Assembly: GCF_964355755.1 (NCBI RefSeq)
Contig: NC_092673.1
Location: forward strand, 30,759,001 to 30,823,000
DNA: 64,000 nucleotides
Origin: Antedon mediterranea
Taxonomy: Eukaryota; Echinodermata; Crinoidea; Comatulida; Antedonidae
Reading direction: 5' to 3'
In this document: positions 46,525 to 58,498 of the stretch, piece by piece
Layout of the letters: every line of letters starts with the position of its first letter
Numbering within the stretch: the first letter of the stretch is position 1
Notes under the pieces: generated by a model
Databases searched by the model: none
Told to the model about the DNA's origin: nothing
Seen by the model: only the letters and a program-made list of their open reading frames with translations
Program-made: the position numbers and the translations under genes

Positions 46525-48525
46525 TTTTTTTTCTCTTTTGTGGCGTGAACCACCACCTTTATTCTTTCATATCATAATTAAATACATTACAAATAAATCA
46601 GTAATATCTTTATATTTTTCTGCTCAAAAAAAAAATATCAGTAATTTTTGTAAATTTTAGTTTTTCACATATTGTTTCCAATATTATCCTCCTGTTTTCA
46701 TGGTTTCTTATATTTATTCACATTGTACACAGACACCCACAAATACATTAAATATATACATATACATACCGTATTGTTTCATACCCTGTTAATTCATACC
46801 ATTTATATACATCTTATAGACATTATATACAAAGATATAAAACAACGTTTAAAAAAAAAATAAATACATTAATCAAGATATATATAATTTTCATAAAAAT
46901 TTATTAGGTACCGGTAACTCTTTTAACATTATATGAGCGTTAGTTTGTTCAGATCCTTAACAATAGACTTAAATACAATCCAAGAGTTTTTACACACTGG
47001 TTTGTTTAATTCAGTTAAAATCTTAATGTTATATATTGAGAAGACAGCAATTGAATATAAGTCATTTTTGTATTCACAATCAGACCCTAAAAGAAGTTCT
47101 CTAAAAGAGCTTCTGCCATTGTCAATATTTTTAAAAATGTTATCTATATTTTTCCATAAAGTTTCGTATGCATTCAAAAAACATGTGTTTTTCGTCTTCA
47201 ATTACCCCACATAAGTCACATACATTATTCATTTTCACATTCCACTTATGAAGCCTTTGATTAGTCGGAACAATTTTGTTCAACAGCTTGTAATTTAGTT
47301 GTGCATATTTTTTTTTTTTTTTTCATTTTTCACTTTTTTTTATCCAAACGTCACTCCAATTTATTTTTGAGTGTTAAAGGCCATATTCCATTTGCCCATT
47401 ACATGCGGATAAATAAATTTTTCTTTAATAAAGCACGAATATATAAGTTTTGTTTCCAGCATATAGGCGTCATTAGTTATGATGCTCTCATCTTTTATAT
47501 TTGTAGGCACGTTCTTGTAATTTTTAATTATATTAATCCAATCTTTTGGAATAGCATCAACTAAGGAAGCATATTCCATGAGCCAGTTTATTTTATTAGG
47601 TAGTGTTTCAAGGATTTCATTAGATGTTTTCAAACGGTTAAAATTAATTATATCAATATTTTTTAAAATTCTGAATCAAACCAATTTTTATAAAACAAAG
47701 ACCTTTTTTTGTACACAATATATTTGTTTCTCCACAAACTTTGATTAACAACTTCTTCATAAGTATTGATTTCATGGCAGCAGTTTTCGTTAAATTCAGT
47801 ACAACATTGTATCACTTTTAAATAAAAAGGAGGAATGTTTTTCAAAGTAATGCAATTTACCAGGTTAATATTTGACATACTAAAGATCAATCTTTAATTT
47901 CCAAACTTATTTATATAATATGTTGGTAATAGCTTCCATCTCACATGCTTTCTACATATTAATTTTCTCGCCCATGCAACCTTGAGCGCTTTGACCTGTA
48001 ATGCAAAATCCGGCATTTATTATTAATACCTCCATCTTTTAGCTTGCCAATTAATGTCTTTCTTTGAATTTTTTCCCCTTTTCCATTCCATAGGAAATCG
48101 TATGTCAGTTTATTCACCCGTAAAACAACATAATTTGGTACATCAATAATAGAGGCGTTATAAATTAGTTTAGATAAACCAAGACTCTTTAAAATTGTAA
48201 CTTTTCCAAAATATGTAAGGCTTCTACCTTTCCACGTGTTGAGTAGTCTTTCTAAACTTAACAATTTATTAGCCCAGTTTAGTTCTTGACATTCATCCTT
48301 TTTTGTAACCTACATATATTCCTAAAATTTTAATGGGTTTTTTAACCCAATTTCAGTTACATGGTTTTTCGATTTTATTTATATTTCTACCAATCCACAT
48401 GGCATTTGTTTTTCTTTTGTTAAGGCTCATACCTGATACTTTTACAAAAGTTGGTAACAATATTTAAACCTATCTCAATACTATCCTCATTCCCAGTAAA
48501 GATAACTGTGTCGTCCGCTAATTGG
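46525..48525 (-). mobile_element. 5'-truncated L1-like LINE inserted in copy D exon 1
   Basis: Flanked by the 15-bp direct repeat GCCATGAGACAAGTT at 46510-46524 and 48526-48540. On the minus strand it starts with AQLADDTVIF, so it is truncated almost exactly at RT motif C (48500-48525). It continues with a damaged SGMSLNKRKTNAMWIGRN segment, LERLLNTWKGRSLTYFGKVT and LTYDFLWNGKGEK, typical of L1/Tx1-type ORF2 ends. The 3' end is a T-run at 46522-46532 read from the plus strand. Several frame breaks. Confidence 0.85.
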
Positions 48526-48540
48526 GCCATGAGACAAGTT
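48526..48540 (+). repeat. Target-site duplication of the L1-like insertion, right
   Basis: GCCATGAGACAAGTT; exact partner at 46510-46524. It codes the MRQV stretch of DED fold 2. Confidence 0.9.
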
Positions 48541-49302
48541 CACTCAGATGAATTGAGAGATCTTATCGCTTACTACAAACTAACTCATTTTAACTTCCAA
48601 AATGTTTGGGACGTGGTTCTGAAACTGGAGATTGATGCAGTTGTAAGAAAATGAACCCGACAACATAAAATATTCGCAAGTGGTCTTGCGCCAATAGTAA
48701 AATAAATTCTACCTAATAATGGTATGTATTATATTCTTCTATCTTTTAATAAATTATTTTGAAATATTTTACTCGAAATACAAATGTATGATTATTACAG
48801 TAACAATCATTTTCGTCCTTCTCTTCAACAGTATACCTTAGATCTCTCTGACGATGATTAATCAGTTAATTGTGGAATTTGCAAGATGGTATGATACACA
48901 TTGGACACTTTAACAAGCTACAAGTTCTTTTTATAGAAACTGTTGGCGACGTTTATGCAATGGAAACAATTAAATATTTTGAATTGAACTGGCTAGCTGA
49001 GTTAATTCGACTTGGGCTATTGAGTCTAACGAATCTTACTGTCTTGTTTATATGAAACAATCAACATAACTAAAATTGGGTTTCAGTCGGAAATCGAAGA
49101 AAGAAAGACATCAGGGAACGTGAGGTAGTATCATTTTCACAACACACAATAAATATTTTTAACCTGGAAAAATCACTTAGTGACTCCGATGTAACAACTC
49201 TGAATGGACAATACAACTTTCCTAAACCTAAGAAGTACATCGACAGCTGGAGTTTGATTTTGGATTTTGCGGAGACAAAATTGAATCGGTTTGGAAAATA
49301 AT

Positions 49303-50937
49303 AACGATAACGATCGACGATAACTAGATAAACACACATTTTTCATACATAAACATACATTATGCTGTTTTTGATAACAATAATATTTTTTTTATTCCAA
49401 TCAAATGACGTCATGATCAATAAAAACAATAAAAACTTTGTACTTTTACGATTTTTTTGCGTAATTTGATTGGACGTGGGAAATATTATTTTCATGAAAG
49501 AAATCATAGATGGTAATCCTATGCGATAAAATCTTTTTTTGATTTCTTTTGTTTTATGTATGAGAAATGTGTGTTTATCGATCGTTAGTGTAAATGGGCC
49601 TTTGTACTTTGAGTTTAACCTTAGTTTAATCATTATAGTATGTAACCGTGTGAACTATTACTAATGATCATTGACGGTAATGAGAATAAGCTACATTGAA
49701 AGCCTTTGACGATTCTTTTAGTTAAGCAAAAATGAACCGCCTCTCTTAATTTATTCATTAATTCATTCAAATCCTTGGCAATGCTTTCTCTTCGATGTAA
49801 CCTTCTTGAGTTTAACTTATTTTTCATTGTGTTCTAACTTTTGTTTTAAATTTAATTAAAACAAATTATTATAGACATAGTGAATTTATTAAACGTTTGT
49901 CCCAGCTTTTTATATTTCTTCATTTTATATGAGGGTAGCTTGCTCATTTAAGTTGCGGCGATCGATAAAGTTTGCTTAAGCTGCCCCAGCCCAGCTTTTT
50001 TCATCTATTTATTATAATTGTATTGTATGTTATTGTATTTTTATTATGTTGATCAAATGAATAAACGAAACAAAACAAGGTCATAATTCATAAATATATC
50101 AATAGGCCTAACCAGTAGTATGCAGTACTTTAGATATAAAAATGATATGTTTGATAACTTGAATAAATCTATTCTAAACCATTGTTATATTCTTGTTCAA
50201 TTGTATGTATATTTTAACTGAGGAATAGCAAACTCGCGATCATACCTTAATATTACAACCTTTATCACCGAATTCCCCACATTTCCGATATTTACAAACA
50301 AGAAACTCCCATCAAAGTTTTCAGTCTGATTGATTCAAACAACCACTATCACATATCTTAGCCAACTTTGCAAACGGTTTTGAATCTCTAAATTAAATTC
50401 GATAAAACTATCTATTATATATGTATATGTAATACCGAGCCTTTCTCTGAACCACTACCTTCCCTTAATATACAGTCATGGAAGAACTACATGGTACAAT
50501 TCAAATAGTGTCTGACAGATCATATGTATAATGGAAGGCATGTATATAAAATATGTATTAAAACATACAAAATAGGCCTGTAATTGTGTATAAACTTATT
50601 TCAACTTAATGATGCGTGTATTTTGAATGGCTTTGCAACATGCTGTAGTTCTGAAATCATATTTGTGTAATTTAAATCCGCAAGGTAATCAACAATTAGG
50701 CCTACTATACTGAAAATTGTCTATGACATTACACTGGGAATTTTAGTGTAGGCCTACAACAACAACTTCAATTTTACTTACAGTATAATAGATGTCGGAG
50801 GCTTTATTGTTAAGATTCAGTTCCGTCAGTAATTCAACCATAACTTATTCAGTTTGTCAACCTTGTCAACACAATGTATTTTAGGCCTACCTTCATTGTA
50901 TTACAATGGTTGTTTATGGATCGAACAACCCTAAAGC
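49303..50937. other. Intergenic
   Basis: No gene or named element recognised. Minus-strand frames at 49343-49827 are Lys/Ile-rich without a domain. Confidence 0.45.
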
Positions 50938-51480
50938 GATAATCTATATATAAATTATGGTTAATTCTGACATAGGCGAGCACAATGCAAAAACTTCGGT
51001 ACTAATCTCCGCCTTGGATACCTACCTTATGTATCTCAGATGTACCGAGAAACGTAGATTTGATAACATTAATTTTCAGTACTACGCTATTGTCCCATAT
51101 TTCTATCTTAGGAAAATATAATAAATGGTTTTATAACAACATTTTTGATTTCATCAGTATATTTTAAATTCAATTTCAATTGTACGCGGGTCGAAGTAAT
51201 TTCCGGGTTCACGATAAGTTCACATGTTCACCTTGCAACTTCCTGGTTTCAACTAAGTTGGCCGTTAGTGGCTATATAGCCATTTTAGTTTTTTGTTTAT
51301 TTTCGGATCGGACCGCGCGTGTGTTAAAACATAACAATTATACTGCAAATTAATAAAGATCAAATTAAATATACGCCATAAAGCATCGGAATATATTGTA
51401 GGGAATAGTATTATAAAATTACATAGGGAGATCTGATGATAGGACATTTTTTTTAAAATCGAGTGAAATCCCGATAGCCG
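50938..51480. repeat. Duplicated block P4
   Basis: Matches 21100-21350 and 21570-21760 of block P1 (TAATTCTGACATAGGCGAGC, AAACGTAGATTTGATAACAT, TACATAGGGAGAT). Confidence 0.75.
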
Positions 51481-51877
51481 AGTTTTATTGAGTAAGCTGG
51501 CAGGAATAACTGTAGGCTATCTGTGTCCCGTTAGGACCGGGATGTCTGCCCATCTTGCAAGCCGTCTACAACGTTTTCTTGCCGAGGATGTTAGTTTCAA
51601 AAGATGTTTAAATTAAATAATGTATTCATTATTAGGATGACATTTATTTTAATAAACGCCTCCCCAATAAAACATCACTTTGAATAATAATCGCTCCCCC
51701 CCCCCTCCCACCCCAATTAATATTATTATTAATTATTATTAATACAATAATTATAATTATTCAACGAACTGTTGCAACAGAGAGAATACGCCATTTTGTT
51801 TGTTGAACTAGTGCATTCGTAATATTATTTACAAACAAAACGCAAACTATTGATGTAAAACCGACGTAGATTTAGCA
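51481..51877. other. Intergenic before copy E
   Basis: Contains a C-run (51690-51700) and ATACGCCATTTTGTTTGTTG at 51788, a weak match to the GTCGCCATTTTAGGGTG block of the other copies. Confidence 0.35.
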
Positions 51878-52935
51878 GACAAAATAAAAAGGGTGGCTGG
51901 TCTGCTTGAAAAGGAAAAGTAACATACTATACTTGCTAATGGTACGTAAGATTATATTTATCTTGAAAGATTATTTCAAATGCAAATACACTCATAGGCA
52001 TTTTTTATTTATTTTTATTTCCTCTTAAACCACAATTTCCAAAAAATAGCAATATTATTTATTACCAAAGACTAATTAACATTGGTGTATCTTTAGATTA
52101 TAACGACATAATTTACGTAGTTTAGTATATTATGTATTTGCTGATTATTTATAGGCAATGGGAAGAACGAAAATGAAGCTGCTACATCGAGTCAACAATG
52201 CGAACAAAGTGACAGTAAGTAGCTGCCTACTTTTATATTTAAAAGTATTAATTGTATGACTTTAAAAAGTAGGGTGAATGTTTAAAACAGTTTGTCAACA
52301 GAGGCCAAAAAAAAAGAGTAAAGTAATACTACTTTTACAACAAAAAAAAGCATAGAAGACCCAAGTATGAAGAGAAGCATGTGATAATGATTACTGTTAT
52401 GATGTTGTTGATGTTTATATTACGCTAAAGAAATTAGAATAGAACTACAAACTTATAATGTTGAGAGTGTTAGTTTGCCGTAATTATTTCAAAGCCATTA
52501 GTTTTTGAGTAGAAAACTGTTTAAAGAATTATATGTAGGCCTATACTGTGTATTTCATAATGACAATATTACAACAATCACAGTGTCAACAATAACAAAG
52601 AGAACATGCTAAATGTATTGTATTAATGGTAACAAACCTTTCTTTTGTACAGATTTCTCTAATGACACAGTTGCAGCAACTAAACTATTTGGCTTTCAAT
52701 CGGCCATTAAAGAGAAGCTTCCTGCTTTCAATAACATCAAGAACCGAAAGGTAGAATTATTTTCACCCCACAGATTAAATATTTTTAATCTCGGAAAAAT
52801 CTTAGTGATTCAGAAATCGAAACTCTTGATTGACGGTACAACTTTCCTGTCCTTTCCTGTATACAGACAGCTGGAGTTTGATTTTGGATTTTGAACATCG
52901 AAAATTGCTGAGTAAAGACAAAATCGAGAATTGAC
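51878..52935 (+). pseudogene. DED gene copy E: deleted pseudogene
   Basis: Only the end of exon 1 remains (51878-51941, ADKIKRVAGLLEKEK then stop, donor GTACGT). The linker exon 52155-52214 is intact in shape (GNGKNENEAATSSQQCEQS). Exon 3 starts at 52653 (DFSNDT) and jumps straight to the end of fold 3 (LFGFQSAIKEKLPAFNNI), a deletion of roughly 190 bases. SFSPHT has become LFSPHR, and a frame change after LGKI removes the fourth fold, although WSLILDFE-type bases are still visible at 52868. Confidence 0.75.
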
Positions 52936-53169
52936 TTTGTGGTGTTATTCCACTATTAAAATAATCTATATAGTCAAACTATGTATAAAAAGTGGAATTC
53001 ATTGTCCAATGAAGATAAATGATGACGTGTATAAACATATAGTTTGAATTAATAATCTATCCTTTGGTAATGTCCAGTTAAACCATATGTTAATCTATGG
53101 TTATTTTTTGTCGTTTTGACGTTCCATCTTCTGCAAATAATAAAAAATACAATATAAAATATTAGTGCA
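52936..53169. other. Short spacer between copies E and F
   Basis: Nothing recognised. Confidence 0.4.
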
Positions 53170-53591
53170 CAGTTCTTTAGAATTAGATATCAACTCAACT
53201 TGTTTTCTGAAAGTTTGAGTTGATTAATAATTACTTTGTAGCTTTTTATTGGTTTTTACAGATTATTCCATTTTTTATTTTGTGTTTATCAACCAAATCA
53301 TAGCAAAATATGTAATTAAACTAATGATTGTCAGCGGATAAACTTGTACGACTAGTTTTAGTAGTTTTTACAAGCTATGGATTGTTTGCCTTTGTCTATT
53401 ATTAACGCACCACTTGTGTCCTAATAACATCTGACGAATCAAACCATATTCAATATCTATTCATTCATATGCTAATTAGATGAACAAGATTGTCGCCATT
53501 TTTAGGGTGTGCCAAACATACCTGTTTGATTGCGTTGAAAGGACCATACATACAACTAAAAGGTAACGCATTTCTTATTTAATCACGGAAA
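53170..53591 (+). promoter_or_regulatory. 5' region of copy F
   Basis: Contains GTCGCCATTTTTAGGGTGTG at 53491 and CCAAACATACCTG, the block shared with the other copies, only about 100 bases before the ATG. A GT after ACTAAAAG (53564) could be a cryptic donor, but the start codon lies just 28 bases on, so this copy may need no leader intron. The stretch 53170-53450 is duplicated at 61500-61840. Confidence 0.5.
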
Positions 53592-55048
53592 ATGGCAGCT
53601 AGAATGTTCAAAAAACTAAAATCTGATCTTGGTAGATGTTATGAAGGTCAAAATTACCTTCGACTAAGATGTATTTTATTTGATCACTTGGAAATCGGTG
53701 AAATTACGAATCCAGATTCCATTGGAAACGACTTATTTAATGCCCTCGAAGACAAAGGGTACATCAAACCAACTAATGTTGACTTTCTACTAGAGATTTC
53801 GAAACTGTCAGGAGTAAAGGGAACTGAAAATCTTGTAAGGCGGTATATGAAGGACAACAACGTTCAGAATACGACGGATGATCCACAGTTGTCACAATAT
53901 CGACAGAGACTGTTTAAGGTTCTATTAGGAGTTAACCCAAGTGCATTTAAAGCTCTTGTTGCTAACTACGGCCTGAGACAACACAACTTTGGAAGTGTCT
54001 GGGATGTAGTTCTTAAACTTGAAATCGACATGGACTTAGAAGATGATCGAGAGAAAATAGAAACGTTCGCTGATTGTCTTGGGAAAAGAGCAAGGAAAAC
54101 ACTAGGCCTCTCTGTTGATGGTATGTATTTCAATACAATCTTCAATCTTCATCTCTAACTAATTGATACATAATGTAATTTCGTCCTGTTTTGTTACTAC
54201 TACTACAGTACTATTAATACTACTACTACTAATATACATACTAGTAATGCTGAATTTTTAAATAGTTTAAACGGTTGTTATTATAATATATCATAATGAT
54301 GTATTGTTGTTGTTAAATGTATTACTGATTACTTTGTAGGCAATAGTGAGAATGAAGGCGCAACATCGAGTCAAGAACGCAAACCAAGTGAAGGTAAATT
54401 ACTTAAATTTAAATACTAAAAGAATGATTAAGCCTAAAGAGAAAATTATGGCAAATCAGGGAAAGAACTATTATTGTAAAGAAGAAAATGATGAATAAGA
54501 TTATGATAATGATGATGCTTAATATTAACGTGATTTTCTTTAACCGTATAGATATCTCGAAGGATGATTTTCTACAGTTAATAACAGACTTCGCACAATG
54601 GTACGATAAAAAAAATCTTCTGGACAGGCTACAAGTTCTATTCATAGAAATGGTAGGCGAGGTTGAAGCATTGAAAAAGGTTAAAGGTACATCCGAACTG
54701 TTGGCTCTTTTAACTATGAAAGGATTATTGAGTCAAACAGATCTTACTGTCCTGTATGACACAATAAAAATAACTGAACAATTTGGCTTTGAGTCATCTA
54801 TCACTACAAAGCTTCCTGCTTTCAGAGATATCAAGGAACGTGAAGTCTCATTTTCACCACACACATTGAAGATTTTTAATCTGGGAAAAAGTCTTAGTCC
54901 TTCGGATATAAACACTCTTGATGGACGATACAACTTCCCTGATCTTGCGAAGTACACAGACAGCTGGAGTTTGATTTTGGATTTTGAACCTAAAGGATTT
55001 CTGAAGGAAGAAAAACTCAAAGAAGTTAACAAAGTGTTAAAGAGATAA
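53592..55048 (+). CDS. DED gene copy F: intact protein with four DED-like folds
   Basis: Exons 53592-54120, 54340-54393 and 54552-55048, phase 1 throughout, 359 residues. Fold 1 about residues 6-88 (LFNALEDKGYIKPTNVDFLL), fold 2 about 103-171 (YRQRLFKVLLGVNP, SVWDVVLKLEIDMDLED, ETFADCLGKRARKTL). Linker about 177-195 (NSENEGATSSQERKPSE). Fold 3 about 199-274 (DDFLQLITDFAQWYD, GLLSQTDLTVLYDTI), fold 4 about 298-358 (SFSPHTLKIFNLGKSLS, GRYNFP, SWSLILDFEPKGFLKEEK). No caspase, kinase or membrane segment. It probably nucleates or blocks DED filaments in apoptosis or immunity; this is by family analogy only. The ATG is preceded by AAA and is the first in frame. No lesion found. Confidence 0.87.
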
Positions 55049-55069
55049 AACAAAGATGCAGCTAACGTT

Positions 55070-55745
55070 TTAGTGTATACAAATAATGATAATAGTTTTG
55101 AGAAAGAAAGACTTTGACTATCTTAATCATGGTCAAACGCAAATATCCATCTTTCTTATCTTTAAAATAGAGGTAAATCAACACATCAACAACCATTCTT
55201 TGAACCCAAATCAATTCATTAGATTTTTTCTATATATAGCACGTTTTAGATACATTAGATCATTTTACTGCAGTTATGTTTGTAGTGGTAAAAAGGGAGT
55301 TAAAGTTAAAGTATATGGTACTGTATATTGGTGATAAATTAATGTAGGTTATGGTGTTTAATTGTTGAGTTTTGAATAGTAGAATAAAGTTTCCGATTTG
55401 TTTGGTGTATACAAATAATGGACTCTAATGATAATAGTTTTGAGAAAGAAAGACTTTGACTATCTTAATCATGGTCAAACGCAAATATCCACCTTTCTTT
55501 TCTTTAAAATAGAGATAAATCAACACATCAACAACCATTCTTTGAACCCAAGTCAATTCATAGATAGTATAATATTTTTCTATATATAGCACGTTTTAGA
55601 TACATTAGATCATTTTACTGCAGTTATGTTTGTAGTGGTAAAAAAGGAGTTAAAGTTAAAGTATATGGTATATTGGTGATAAATTAATGTAGGTTATGGT
55701 GTTTAATTGTTGAGTTTTGAATAGTAGAATAAAGTTTACTTTATT
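55070..55745 (+). repeat. Tandem duplication in the 3' UTR of copy F
   Basis: 55075-55400 and 55408-55735 are nearly identical (ATAATAGTTTTGAGAAAGAA, ACTATCTTAATCATGGTCAA, AACACATCAACAACCATTCT). Each unit ends with GTAGAATAAAGTTT, so the transcript has two possible polyadenylation signals, near 55383 and 55729. The frame at 55086-55334 is non-coding by comparison with the second unit. Confidence 0.8.
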
Positions 55746-56055
55746 TTGACTGTGAATTTGTGTTTCTACTTTTATTTATTGTTGTTCGAAATGTTTATTC
55801 TTGAACGGGACCGCGTACAGGGCCGGGGTAAGATAGTGCAATTTGTTTTCACCCTAACAATTCTTCAACATAAAACATTGTAAGTGACCATTTATGTATA
55901 TGATATTTTTCTGACATGGCACTAAATGCTTTGTCTGTAGAAATCGATCTTATCAAATGTGTTTGAGTCTGGTTAATCAAACCACCTGAAAAAAATAAAG
56001 CATCTTTAAGTTAATAGCATTACATTTCATTGTTTGCAGGAGACAAAAACATACG
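55746..56055. other. Spacer between copies F and G
   Basis: No gene recognised. Confidence 0.4.
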
Positions 56056-56061
56056 ATAAGA

Positions 56062-56496
56062 TGACAGATTTTAAGACTGATCAATATAGATATGACGATA
56101 AAATACTTTTGGTTAAGATTCTATTTATCTGACAGAGGGGGACATTACAACAGATTCAATTAGAATCGATTTATTTAGTGCACCAGTGAAAACGAAGTTT
56201 TAATGTTAGCCTTGTAAGAGCTTATCAGAAATGAATGTGTGAAAATCGTGTAAGAGGATATGAAACACTAACAAGATGAATCAAATTTGTCACAATATCA
56301 AAGCAGCTATTTAAAGTAATGATGAGGGTTTAGGTGCAAAGATGTTGTTATCTTACTTACGAACTAAGACATTAACTTGAAGAATTGAGACGTATCGAGT
56401 GTTTAAACTGGAGATTGATGTAGATTTAGAAAATGAACCGGGACAAATTTGCAGATGATCTTGTGAGAAAAAAAAACAGCCTACTACTTGATAATG
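56062..56496 (+). pseudogene. DED gene copy G: relic of exon 1
   Basis: Starts MTDFKTDQYRYDDK, then shifted remnants aligning with exon 1 of B and F (LVKILFI, NRFI, VFKLEIDVDLENEP). It ends ACTACTTGATAATG before GTAACC, at the usual donor position. Many stops and deletions. Linker and third exons are absent; a minus-strand LINE follows. Confidence 0.65.
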
Positions 56497-56901
56497 GTAA
56501 CCGTACTACGATGATGATTACATTATGTCCTGGAGATAATATAGAAACTTAACGGATTTGAGTATTTGTTACATTTTAGTGTTTCCATGATGAATGAACA
56601 ACAAAGTAGATAAGTTATCCACTTCCCCAGTGTTTTTAAAAGCTGATTTTATCTTATGTGGATGTGCTGGGATTTTGGTTATAAAACGACTGCAGCAACT
56701 ACTAATTGCATATTTTATTTTATTTTATTTTATTCAGTCAGACCAACAGCGATAAATACCGCCACTAACAGGTTTGAAACATAAAACAACAACATCAAAA
56801 ACGGTTAACAATAAAATACAGATAGAAATATATATAAATATATAAACATGCCATAAACATTTTCAATTTAAAATTTATATTAATATTAATATTAAAACGG
56901 G

Positions 56902-57695
56902 TTATGCAGGTTGTTCAAGAAGTGAACACATAATCATCCTCTTACCAAGGAACTGAGAATAAGTAACCCTTTTGATAGGAGTGTTTTCTATATGGATTGT
57001 GTTTTGATTGTCCTTGTGTGTTCTATTTGGAGAAAAGTGTATATATTCAGTTTTGTTTATATTTAGTGAGAGTCTATTAAGTTTAAGCCAGTGAGATATA
57101 TGTTTTATTTCCTTATTAAAAATTCTGGTTAAGGTGTTGTAGTCAGGATGGGAGGAAAAAATGTTCGTGTCGTCGGCAAACATGACGTATTCAAAAGAGT
57201 TGGAAGCATTGATGGTGTCGTTGACATAGATGAGAAAAAGTAGAAGACCAAGAATTGATCCTTGGGGCACACCGCAGGTTATGGGAAGAACTTCTGAGGA
57301 GTAGGAGCCGTAAGAGGTGATTTGTTGTCTGTTTTGAAGATATTTAGAAAGTAGAGATAAAGGAGTTCCGCGGATGCCATTAGTGACTTAGTTTAGTTAA
57401 AAGAATTGTGTGGTTAATAGTATCAAATGCTTTAGACAAGTCCAAAAATAAGCCAATAGTATGGTGGTTTTTAGATAAGGCGTTAGAGATTTTACTTTGA
57501 ATGTCAAGGATTGCAAGATCGGTAGAATGTTTTGGTCTGAAGCCATATTGGTTATCATGAACAGATTTATGTGAAGAAAGAAAGTTGTAAAGTCTATTGT
57601 ATATAAGGCGTTCGAGTATTTTAGAAAAGCAAGGCAAATTTGAGATTGGACGGTAGTTTTCAAAGGAATGACAATCATTTTTTTTTATGAATAGG
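56902..57695 (-). pseudogene. LINE reverse transcriptase, broken
   Basis: Motifs in order on the minus strand: NYRPISNLPCFSKILERL, NQYGFRPKHSTDLAI, LFLDLSKAFDTINH, PQGSILGLLLFLIYVND and FADDTNIF. A frame change separates the second and third blocks around 57270-57390. The thumb (HWLKLNRLSLNINKTEYI) is followed by a truncated end. Confidence 0.8.
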
Positions 57696-57819
57696 AATTA
57701 CTTTGGCGATTTTTAAGGATGATGAAAATACACCATTAGTTAGTGATAGATTAAAGATGTGGGTAAGGGGTCTGGTAACAAAATGTCCAATTTCTTTAAT
57801 AATCGTGGGTTCAATATCA

Positions 57820-58437
57820 TCAAGGCCTGTTTTTTAGATTAGAAATTATTTCAAGAATCTCTTTACCAGATGTAGGTTGGAAGAAAATTGAATTTTGAGT
57901 GGGATTCCTTAGATAATCAGTAAAGTTGCAATAAGTAGCCGAAATTTTAGAAGAAAGTTTAGGTCCAATATCAGTAAAATAGCAATTGAATTTATTGGCA
58001 ATTTGAGATGAGTCAGTAATTTTTGTACCATTATCTGTAAAATAACTAGGTAACGTCTTTGTGGGGTTTTTACAGAGAATGTTATTAATTATATTCCAGG
58101 TTTTTTTAATGTTATTTTTATAGTCGTTAAACTTATTTGTATAGTGTTGCTTACATGATGTTCTTATTAGTCGTGTGAGTTTATTTCTGTATTTAATGCA
58201 ATTGGTTTTATTAATCATATTTGGTGTTTTTATATATTTTTTATATAATGTATTTCTAGTGTTTATAGATTTGATTATACCTTTTGTTATCAATGGTTTA
58301 CAAAGTTTACGTTTGTTAATTTTAGTTCTTGTCTTTGGGAGGTGAGTATCGTATAGTGAAGAAAATCTGTCGAGAAAAATATTGTAGGATTCATTTGCAG
58401 AGTTATTTTGGTAGACATCGTCCCAGTTCGTGTTCAT
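57820..58437 (-). pseudogene. LINE endonuclease-RT linker
   Basis: 205 codons rich in Lys, Asn and Thr, with WDDVYQNNSANESYNIFLDR and KKTWNIINNILCKNPTKTLP. The latter matches the W..IN..L conserved piece before RT in CR1-type LINEs. Confidence 0.7.
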
Positions 58438-58498
58438 TAAGTTAATTCCTAGAGATGCTATATTTTATTGGTTTATCTTTCTTGAGTATTGTTTTTTA

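Larger units (their letters stand above)
45565..49302 (+). pseudogene. DED gene copy D: pseudogene split by a LINE
   Basis: The possible start (MADSKFPNSE) at 45565 is separated from the body of exon 1. The body runs 46205-46524 (SLKADLSRFYEGERYIW, NGLFNALENKGLITP, with several stops) and resumes at 48526-48721 (MRQVHSDELRDLIAYYK, VWDVVLKLEIDAV) after a 2-kb LINE. The donor GTATGT at 48722 is kept. The linker exon is not recognised. Exon 3 runs 48842-49302 (LLSLTNLTVLF, then stop and frame changes; SFSQHTINIFNLEKSLSDSD, GQYNFP, SWSLILDFAE) and lacks the last helix. The paired target duplication shows the LINE entered an exon, possibly after the gene was already dead. Confidence 0.8.

Noticed and set aside
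55086-55334. 82-codon frame after copy F
   Set aside because: It is UTR sequence; the second copy of the tandem duplication does not keep the frame open.
53592-55334. A caspase or other effector domain linked to the DED genes
   Set aside because: Searched by eye downstream of copies A, B and F for a caspase active-site pentapeptide or other known domain; none seen before the polyadenylation signals.
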